DNA from: Turnera subulata
Taxonomy: Eukaryota; Streptophyta; Magnoliopsida; Malpighiales; Passifloraceae
Reading direction: 5' to 3'
Assembly: GCA_028386065.3 (NCBI GenBank)
Contig: JAKUCV010007293.1
Coordinates: forward strand, 48,386-112,385
DNA length: 64,000 nucleotides
Shown here: piece after piece, positions 56,101 through 64,000 of the stretch
Numbering within the stretch: position 1 is the first letter of the stretch
Layout: every line of letters begins with the position of its first letter
Notes under the pieces: generated by a model
Database searches by the model: none
What the model saw: only the letters and a program-made list of their open reading frames with translations
Told to the model about the DNA's origin: nothing
Translations under genes and position numbers: made by a program

Positions 56101-56364
56101 NNNNNNNNNNNNNNNNNNNNNGTTGGGCCGTAGGGCCATACTGTTGTTGCTTACAGTGTTTATATGAGTTAAAGTCTTCCGCTGTGCATATTATTGTTGA
56201 TGTTGGGCCAATGGGCCGGTTTTATTATTATTGATGTTTGTTATTTTGGGCCGTTGGGGCCGAGTTGTCGTTGTATACACTGTAAGCTGAGTCATGTTGG
56301 GTTGGGTCGTCACAGTTCCGGCACGTGTTTACTGTGTACGGTAAATACGGGTCGGGGCGTTTCA
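53189..56364 (+). mobile_element. Long solo LTR of a Gypsy-type element, interrupted by an assembly gap
   Basis: Starts TGTAACAGCCCGGG and ends gtcggggcgtttca, an end pair common in Tat-type Gypsy LTRs. CAAGC at 53184-53188 and 56365-56369 is a perfect 5-bp duplication. The left half has a GC-rich stretch (53850-54310) that ends at a donor-like aag-gtgagc near 54305, perhaps the spliced leader of the transcript. The gap at 55437-56121 could hide more than 685 bases, so a full element with both LTRs collapsed cannot be excluded. Confidence 0.7.
55437..56121. other. Assembly gap (run of N)
   Basis: 685 undetermined bases inside the long LTR. Reading frames that span it are meaningless. Confidence 1.
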
Positions 56365-56777
56365 CAAGCCCGAGATCTCACCCCTCTTGTGTTTTTAACA
56401 CAAAGAGTGTCAATGAACTACAAGCTTAGATGGTCAAATTGATACTCTACTAGAATGTGTTAAATGACATTTTGCCTAAAAGAAACTACTTAAGTCATTA
56501 TTTCAAAATTTATATTAGATGGAGTTGTAGAGTGACAAAGTTACAAATTTTATATTATTGTGGTCTTATTGAATTATTGATAGGAAAAAGAACAAGAAAT
56601 AATTAATAAAAATGTAACATAATTTAATTGATTAAAAAAATAAAAAAAAATATGGAATTTAATAATCTAATTCTAATATCGCATAAAATTTTCGTAATTG
56701 GGTATTTAACAACAAAATCATTGCAAATGAAGTAAAAATATAGTGAAATTTATATAGTTATAGTTATAAGCATGCCC

Positions 56778-56868
56778 TATATATTCCCTTTGTACTAGTC
56801 AACTCTTTGTTGGCTTTTCCCTTTGTACTCTATATTCCATCAATAAAATATCGTTTATATAATAAAAA
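56778..56868 (+). mobile_element. Very short 5'-truncated LINE tail
   Basis: aagcatgccc at 56768-56777 and 56869-56878 flanks 91 bases that end with atcaataaaatatcg-type sequence and a run of A, as in LINE 3' ends. Confidence 0.65.
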
Positions 56869-56886
56869 AAGCATGCCCAATATCTC

Positions 56887-57832
56887 AACTGAGCCTTTAA
56901 ATTGATGTAAAATGTATGATATATTATTTTTAATTAACAATGAAGAAGAAATTTATTTTTAAAATTATTAAAATCAAAATTTAGTAGTTACGGAAGATGG
57001 AATGTTATATGATTGATTATAAAGTTAACGCAATAAGTTATAAGGAAATTAGTGTATAAGATAAATAACCTTGTTCAATGTTGTAAAAATAAATTTACAT
57101 AGAAATATTCATTCATTTTAACTGAGCCTTTAAATTGAGGTAAAGTGTATGATATATTATTTTTAATTAAAGATGAAGAAATAAAGTTTTAAAATATTAA
57201 AATCAAAATTTTAGTAGTTAAGAAAGATGGAATGTTATATGATTGATGAGAAAGTTAATGTTATACATTATAACCAAATTAGAGTATAATATAAATAACC
57301 TTGTCCAGTGTTGTAAAAATAAATTTACATAGAAATATTTATTAAATTTCAAATGAGCCTTTAAATTGATGTAAACTGCACAATATATTGTTTTTAATTA
57401 ACGATGAAGAAGATAAAATTTTAAAATCATTCAAATCAAAATTTTAGTAGTTAAGGAAGATGAAATGTTAAATGATTGATGAGAAGGTTTTTTTTTTTTT
57501 GAGGATATGATTGATGAGAAGCTTAATGTAATACTTTATAAACAAATTAGAGTATAAGACAAAAAAAACTTTGTCCAGTGTTTTAAAAATAAATTTACAT
57601 AGAAATATTTATTAAATTTCAATTGAGCTTTTGAAATATTATTTTTAATTAATGATGAAGAAGATAAAGTTTCAAAATCATTAAAATCAAAATTTTAGTC
57701 GTTAAGGAAGATGGAATGTTATACAATTGATGAGAAAGTTAATGAAATACATTATAGGCAAATTAGAGTATAAGACAAATAACCTTGTTCAACGTTGCAA
57801 AAATTAAATTTACATAGAAATATTCATTAAGA
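56887..57832. repeat. Satellite-like array of four monomers of about 230 bp
   Basis: Monomers start aactgagcctttaaattga or a variant at 56887, 57120, 57351 and 57621. Each contains atcaaaattttagtagtta, a gatggaatgttata-type block and aaatttacatagaaatatt. The third carries a small internal duplication with a T run near 57490. The array lies within the right arm of the CACTA element. Confidence 0.85.
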
Positions 57833-58359
57833 TTAATTTTATAAATTCGTGACCATTTCCCATTTGTAATATGTATAGTTATATCATGGATAATAATTAA
57901 TTATTTTATTTTTAGTGATTTCAATTTATTAATTAATCAATAAGAAAATGGTAACAAATGTTTCTAGTGTACGCCATTTTGAAAACATTCACTCTAAAAA
58001 GGAAATATTTCATAGCTAGACCACATTCCCAAATTTTTCCTTTTGTTTTTTCCAATCAAAGAGCTTTATCAGAAAATGTTAGTTTACATAAAAACAAAAT
58101 TCACAGTCGAAAAAATTGAAAACAAAGTTAGTGGAGGGAACATAGCGCGCCTTTTGCATTTCACTTGCGCGCGAGAAAAAACCCAAAAGAAAGATGGGTT
58201 GGAGCCAAAATTTTCCCACCCGATTCTAAGTTAGTACCTTTAACCTACCTAAGAACGTAGGTAGGTGAAATCCAACCTACCTTTAGTTTACCTTTTTTAT
58301 AACAGTCCACCCGGGAATAAAAACCTACCTTTAGAGTACCTTTTCATTACCTGTTTTGT
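57833..58359. other. CACTA interior, right part
   Basis: AT-rich with a short motif cacctac(c)/acctacctttag repeated near 58225-58340. No gene recognised. Confidence 0.4.
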
Positions 58360-58440
58360 TTGAATGGCATATGGATGGTAATTGGATGGAAATTTCCATC
58401 TGGAGGTTTTGGATGGAAAATGTTGGATGGAAAATGGGCT
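58360..58440. repeat. Right subterminal repeats of the CACTA element
   Basis: Several ggatggaaa/ggatggtaa copies before the terminal inverted repeat. Confidence 0.75.
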
Positions 58441-58457
58441 GGAAATTGGTAGTGCAA

Positions 58458-60400
58458 TAATCAAAACTGAGATTTATGAAATTATAATAATGATCATATG
58501 CGTTAAATACATAATCCAAATCCACTAACTAAACATAGTTCATATATAGCCACTACCTCCTAAAACTCTATTCTAGCGTAGTCCCACGAACTTCATTTTC
58601 CATCCTAGATTATCTGGGAGCTCAATCACAACTTTAAACTCAATTCCATTAAAATACCTTGAAGACATTATGTTCAGCATCAGCACTATAAGTTCCAATA
58701 AAATGGTGCTGCAGGAAAAAAGGTAATAACAGCAGTAGAATGGTCAAATGTCTCAATAAACTGATAAACCTCACAAATTGTACTCAAAAGTCAAATCGCT
58801 GAGCCCAAAACTAGTAAAACAAAAACCAGCAAGATCACCACTCATTAATCAACTTGAATTACACATCCTTGTTAGTTATTGATAACCAAGTTCAGATACT
58901 ATAAAAATGATGAAGTGTAAACTTAATGTTAAGTTATTGAAATAATAAGAAGATTGAGAGAGACAGGAAAGGCAAAAGAGATTCTGATTCAGTAATATAG
59001 CTGAATTATTATGGATAATATTAGTGAAAAGAAATGAAACAAGCATAGTCAAATACTTCAGCATATGTTTTAGATGCTCAAGTTCATGCAATGAAGTTAG
59101 ATGCTCTTTTTACAGCAGACAAAATAAGCTGCTTATACAGCCTTTAATTTTAAAACTAGAGCAGCTACTGAAGGGGATTATTTAAGTCCAAACACAACAT
59201 TAAACATTAACAGTCTAAATAGCCCCTTGAACAATGATTTCACAAGACTTACAGTTTGAGAAGCTAGACAGAGTGAATTCTATGTTTGAAACATATGTAT
59301 GCCGAGCCACTGCCACTGAAGTCATGAAGAAAAACAATCATACAGAAGCCCACCAGTGAAATCTATGTTTGAAACCAAATAGCATGTGATCCGATACTCC
59401 CAATCGAAACAAATATAAAAATGTTCCTTTTGGATAGTTTATGAGTTCTCCAGTGAGAATCTGAATTAATTAGAAAATCAACGATTAATCCATAGTAGGT
59501 AACTCAAGTGGTACCTCTTGAAGTTCTAGAAAGAGAAAGAGCTCAATCAGACAAGTACTCTCACCAGTTATGAAAGTTTGAGCATCTAATAATCCCTTTC
59601 TGGATATCACAAAGCACTAACAATAGCATATTGGTGTATATGTTTATATACACAAGGTGTATTTGCACCACAAGGTACTTGTTAATTTTATATTAGAAAT
59701 TGAATGAAAGACACAGTACGTGTTTAAAGTAAACAATCTATGAAAATAAAATAATAATCTAGGTAAAGGATTCTACTGAGCCGTACACCTTCTTGCATAA
59801 CAGAGAGAACCAGAAACATATTATCATCTTCCAAAAAAAACGAAAATTGCCACAAAGGAGAAAGAATAATGAATATGACCTTGGTGTGACTTTGTGTTAT
59901 ACCAGTGCCCGGAGAGTTTTCAGTTTTTCGTTAATCTTTTCCCTATGCTTTTGCTCAATAACAAAATGCAATGAGCTAGCTTCAGAGAAATTATTTGTGG
60001 TTAATCCTTTTTAAAGAAAATACAGATTTGCAGGTCCTTTCTACTTACGTTCTCATACATACTATGACCTGCATATATGTAACCTTTTGGCCCTAGGCTC
60101 TTCCTTTGTTGGCTCACGTTCATCAGCATGTCCATCACCCTACAGTACACAATCCAAATTATAAGACTGACAATTAGTGTTTACTTAAATGAACAAACAA
60201 AGCAGAAACACTTTTAAAAAATGACAGAAAGATGAGATTGTAATAAAGAATGACTAAACTTATGCTTTTACCTTTAATTGCTTCTGCTTACTTTGAATCT
60301 GATGAGAAAGATCAGATACAGGGATTCTACAAGTTATCAGCAAAAAATAAGAATAATCAAAACCGAAATAGTATAAAGCTTGAGACAGAAAAATTATATA
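58458..60400. other. Spacer without recognised gene
   Basis: AT-rich unique-looking sequence; short open stretches on both strands have no recognisable domain. Introns or flanks of the DOG1-like pseudogene to the right are possible. Confidence 0.3.
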
Positions 60401-60510
60401 GGGTTACAGGACTTACATGCAAATAAATACAATTGCAGGAAATATATTGTTACAAGGTGGAGATATACCCTCCAAGACCAGCAGGATTTTCTATCTGAAG
60501 AGTGCTTTCC

Positions 60511-60548
60511 GAGGTTTTTACCTCACTGTGGCCCGAGGTAAAAACCTC
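60511..60548. repeat. 14-bp perfect inverted repeat
   Basis: gaggtttttacctc (60511-60524) and gaggtaaaaacctc (60535-60548), 10-base loop. Confidence 0.85.
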
Positions 60549-60579
60549 AGTAGCAGCTACTTTGAATTCGCTTTTGCTA

Positions 60580-60665
60580 CCAAGACTATCAAGCAAGAAG
60601 AGAAATTAACATCCCAGTTAGCTAGCCTGCAAGAAGAATTGGCTGATAAGCCGCCTATCTTTTCC
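60580..60665 (+). pseudogene. DOG1-domain gene fragment, plus strand
   Basis: Reads IKQEEKLTSQLASLQEELAD, similar to the middle of DOG1/TGA-type domains (helical, with LA-LQEE-AD). It is followed at once by an inverted copy of a later part of the same gene on the minus strand. Confidence 0.5.
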
Positions 60666-60955
60666 CTACTGATGCAAGCAGAAATGAAGCTTCTTCCCTG
60701 CTGCCGAAAGCTCTACTCCCTGGCGTGGGGTTAAAATCTCTAGCAACTCCTTAAGGGTGTCTAGCCTCATCAATTCAGCCTCCCTGAGGACACCAGCCAT
60801 GGCCTTCTCGTGGTTTTGGAACACTTCATGCGCTTCCTCATAACCCATAGGACAACCCAGAGTCCTGTGCTTGGTAATCTCAGAGGGGCTTATCAACCAA
60901 TTCTTCTTGCTGGCTAGCCAACTGCGATGTCAATTTCTCTTCTAGCTAGCGAGAG
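60665..60955 (-). pseudogene. DOG1-domain gene fragment, minus strand
   Basis: The minus strand reads EEKLTSQLASQQEELVDKPL near 60950-60895, then after a frameshift VFQNHEKAMAGVLREAELMR and TLKELLEILTPRQGVELSAA followed by GKKLHFCLHQ. The LTPRQ-E---AAKKLH-C-HEWG type ending is characteristic of the DOG1 domain, found in DELAY OF GERMINATION 1 and relatives and in TGA bZIP factors, where it takes part in dormancy and ABA signalling or dimer contacts. Only the middle and C-terminal parts remain. Confidence 0.65.
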
Positions 60956-61170
60956 TTTTACTGTAGCATTTGAACTCCCTATATTTTGGCTGCAGGGAAG
61001 AAGCTTCGTTTCCAGTGGGGCAAGATAGGCTTATCAACCAATTAATCTTCTTGCAGGCTAGCCAACTGCGATGCCAATTTCTCTTCTTGCTTGATAGTCT
61101 TGCATTGCAACTCACTGACCTGATGTAGCTTGATGGGCTAGCCAATTCTTCTTGCAGGCATGTCACTGAT
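60956..61170 (-). pseudogene. Further scrambled DOG1-domain fragment, minus strand
   Basis: The minus strand again has IKQEEKLASQLASLQED and CLQEELASP-like stretches with frameshifts, so the same exon part is present at least three times within 600 bases in two orientations. Confidence 0.5.
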
Positions 61171-61830
61171 GTAAAAGCTATAAATCTAAAGAAGTACGTA
61201 TGTTATCGTATATATATGAAGTTCATGTTCTTTGTTGGAATGAAGATCCCAAAGACCATATATATATATATTGTAGGCTTAATTAGGTTTCATTTTCATT
61301 CCATTCGCTGTCAACTGTTCCAGCTGTTGGAAAATACTACCATGCTTTATCTCCCATGCAGCATGCCACGTTCATACTGTGCGTACACATATTTTGTTTT
61401 TTTTTATGCTAACGATTGTTCTGTAATATTCCAGAAATCAAAACAGTCACAAATTTACAAGACTGAATACAGACTCATTACGGCCTCTTCAGAGGCACAT
61501 TAGTTAACTCCAACAAACAAATAACAATAACTCAAGAAGACAACAATAAACTAAATTTTCGTCTGGGCCCTTGCGTACACATATTTTGTTAAATAAGTCC
61601 CTAAAAAAAGAATGGGTTTTGACCTATGGATTTTGATTATTTCCTGGTCCAACTCTTTTGGTTGGACCAATTCGGTGAAGTTTCATGTAAATGAGTGGCA
61701 ATATCTTGACCGTTAAATAAAAATTTTATATAAACCATTTATTTCTTTTTTTATTTGTGCAATAAAAAAATAATAATATTATAGTATAAAAAAAATAGAA
61801 AAAGCATCGCCGAAGTTGAACCAACGCCAA
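61171..61830. other. Spacer without recognised gene
   Basis: AT-rich; no domain or repeat structure that I can assign. Confidence 0.3.
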
Positions 61831-62022
61831 TCGCGAGCTGCTCCGGTTGGTCCAAGGCACTTGGTTCCGCTTAAGCGAGGTCACAGGTTCGTGTCTTCGT
61901 GTACGCAGAAAATTCTCATTGGGAGAATCACCCAACATACCGAGGTCACCCACTATATCCAGGTGTGCAAGCTGAATCGAATCCGGATTAGTCGGGACAA
62001 AACTCTGGATACTGGATGAAAA
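61831..62022 (+). mobile_element. tRNA-derived SINE
   Basis: Box A-like gagctgctccggttgg (61835-61850) and box B-like ggttcgtgtc (61886-61895) lie about 36 bases apart, as in a tRNA-type polymerase III promoter. The core cgcttaagcgaggtcacagg and the tail with ggattagtcggga fit common plant SINEs. No clear target duplication was seen. Confidence 0.6.
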
Positions 62023-62568
62023 CCAAAAAAGAACTATTAAGGGTTTTATTTTTACACGCTTCAATCTTTTTTTTTATTTTATTGTTTCTATCAAATAAAT
62101 ATTTCAATTTATTTATTTTGTTAAAAAAAGTAATAATTTTTGCTCTTTTCCTTTTCCACTAATTTTTTTTTTTGTTTTTTCAAATAAAATAACAGGAAAA
62201 AAGTAACAAACAATTAATATCTTTCCACGTGTTATTCATCCTTGTGTTCCGTTAAATCACCTAATTGAAACTTAAAAACCCTAACATAAATATTTTTTCA
62301 GTAACATGAGTTTAAATGGTGAGTAATGAAATTCGAGGGGTCAAAACCCATTTTAGGACCCAAGGGGTACCCTCTCTCCCGCTAGGTGCTACCAGTCAAC
62401 AGCCCCACAGTAGAATTATTATTATCCAGGATCACTAATTACCATTTATGCCTTCAGTATAGGGTGATCCTCAAATTATTTGTACACATTGTGTGCTATG
62501 ACAAAGGTTCTCAAAACCGAGCCTAAGGCTTATAAACATACATGATACTGGCAAAGCAACGCATAACG
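62023..62568. other. Spacer without recognised gene
   Basis: T/A-rich stretches (62050-62230), then mixed sequence with no recognised feature. Confidence 0.3.
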
Positions 62569-64000
62569 TGTTAGTAACCGGGCATGCAAACTTGACAATC
62601 AAAATGCAGCGGAAAGACCCGGTACTCATGGAGGATCCATGTGAAGCTAACTAAACCGAATAACAATTTTTCGTACCTTGCTTGGTTGAGGTCTTTCACC
62701 CAACTGTAGTGCAGAATCAGCAAGAACCCGACAAGAAATCTGGCTCCTCTACGGTATCCACACGAACCGTTGATGACTGCTAGCAACTGTCTCACGATCA
62801 CTAACCCGAGCACTCCCGAACCGCAGTGCTAGCTGCAGAATTTTTCGAGAGCTAAAGACTCGAAAGTGTTTGATGTATTTTTCTCAAGTGTGAAGAGTGT
62901 GTAAAGCCTTGCTTGGTTTGAAATCTGATCAAAACTTCACCCTATTTATACACACTTGAAATGCATAGTTTATTAAGTCATTGGCCAACATAATCATGTC
63001 TTATCCTTCATGATTATGTTTCCACTATGACTTAATGCTCCACTAAGCATTAATTATATATCTCATCACATATAGGATTACACATCATATGGCACTAATT
63101 CTGGTTCAATAATTCTGATAATTAGTGAACCAAATCAGCCCAAAACGACCCGGTCCAACCATGGTCCAACTATAGTCTAACCACTAGCTCAATACCCTGG
63201 TCCAATCTTGGTCCAACCATGGTCTAACCACTAGCTCGAATCAACAGTTCTAAGTGTGTGACCCTGTAGGCACTTGTAACGTTTGGCAATAATTGTAAAA
63301 TCTCATTTTACAATTATAAACAATGAGCGGTGTCTAGCAACACATCATTGCTACCCAAACGACAAGATCAGTACTGATTTATTATGCCTCGGAATATGTC
63401 ATCGTCCTTTCATCCCATTATCAAGATCAAACACGAGACATGGAATATGTCAATCTCGCATATGTTTGATCCAACGTTTCTTGATCCCAGAGTTAACTGT
63501 GTAAAACGGATACTAATGATATCACCATACCACATAATCCGAGCATGGCCATGCATTTACAGTTCAACTCTATCAAGAGGCCCAACTTATAATATACCCG
63601 TTATATGGGTTGGACGAATCCCATCTTGATCATACAAAACCCACTATACATTATATCATATACCCAATGATTACACTAAGGTCTACTCAGTAACGAATAG
63701 CCAAGAGTAATATCAAAGTATATGACTCACATGTTGGGAACCTTGATGATCTCAGGTCTAAGGACAATACATATAAGAACCACTAATGACAATTATATAA
63801 CGTTCCATGTAGTGTTCTTATGTTGGGTCAGTCCAGACCACAAGTTCTCTAACTTGTACCCGTATGTATAATTCATATCTCATATAATTCTACCCATCCA
63901 TAATAATAATCGACTAGGGACATTTAAGAGTATAAAATATTCTAGGGTTATAAATATGTGCAAGCGTTTATCTCATAAACATATTTATTGGAATGACCTT
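62569..64000 (-). repeat. Third copy of the 1.5-kb Copia LTR, diverged, runs off the window
   Basis: From TGTTAGTAACCGGGCATGC onwards it follows the LTRs at 26790 and 33443 almost to their end (agcgtttatctcataaac near 63963), with many more differences than they have between them. About 100 bases of LTR would remain beyond 64000. Whether it is solo or part of a second element cannot be seen. Confidence 0.85.

Larger units (their letters stand above)
50523..58454. mobile_element. CACTA (En/Spm-type) DNA transposon, decayed, with nested insertions
   Basis: The left end CACTACTAATTTCCACCC and the reverse complement of the right end, CACTACCAATTTCCAGCC, match at 16 of 18 bases and start with the defining CACTA. 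The 3-bp duplication CAA stands at 50520-50522 and 58455-58457. Subterminal regions (50540-50800 and 58360-58440) are filled with ggatggaaa/tttccatcc motifs, as expected for transposase binding sites of this superfamily. Without the solo LTR it is about 4.75 kb. No transposase domain is visible, so it is non-autonomous or decayed. Confidence 0.88.

Noticed and set aside
55330..56234. Long open frames on both strands across 55330-56234
   Set aside because: They run through 685 undetermined bases; the open frame is an artefact of the gap.

Overview
This window is plant nuclear DNA, most likely from a eudicot. It is AT-rich intergenic sequence packed with LTR retrotransposons, DNA transposons, 5'-truncated LINEs and a SINE, plus intron-bearing fragments of plant genes: NEF1-like, acetylornithine deacetylase, a DOG1-domain protein, a RING-type protein and a DEK_C-domain protein. 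I see no complete ordinary host gene. The only long intact reading frames belong to two non-autonomous LTR elements (41530-42489 on + and 43941-45386 on -). An assembly gap lies at 55437-56121.

Layout. 1-1803: Gypsy chromovirus remnant in which protease is followed directly by a chromodomain. 1804-6312: locally duplicated gene-derived segments, two hairpins and a poly-A-tailed sequence. 6613-18813: a Mutator-like element with TIRs and a 9-bp target duplication that carries the first exon of a NEF1-like gene (a Pack-MULE); a 10.9-kb SIRE-like Copia element (7472-18335) sits inside that exon. 19593-20874: two foldback TIR elements. 22213-26085: a truncated LINE, a Tat/Ogre-like LTR and a broken Gypsy pol. 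26457-35812: a hAT-like element, itself split by a Copia element on the minus strand (26790-34968, LTRs 1.5 kb, TSD AGAAA). 35813-40856: duplicated segments, a second LINE and an unrecognised exon. 40857-43198: a small LTR element with a captured DEK_C-domain reading frame. 43605-45757: a young gag-protease-only Copia element. 45758-50522: a near-identical repeat of the previous flank, tandem repeats and an acetylornithine deacetylase pseudogene. 50523-58454: a CACTA element (TSD CAA) containing a 3.2-kb solo LTR, the gap, a LINE tail and a four-unit satellite. 60560-62022: scrambled DOG1-domain fragments and a SINE. 62569-64000: a third, diverged copy of the 1.5-kb Copia LTR.

The most unusual signal is a 12-bp palindrome, AACATCGATGTT. 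It occurs as nine pairs spaced 20-22 bp apart in the 5' leader of the minus-strand Copia element (32581-33141), and again as pairs spaced 19-20 bp apart in the LTRs of the otherwise different DEK_C-carrying element. The SIRE-like Copia element has its own dispersed hairpin family (TGGTT...AACCA stems). These look like element-encoded or host-factor binding arrays, but that function is inference.
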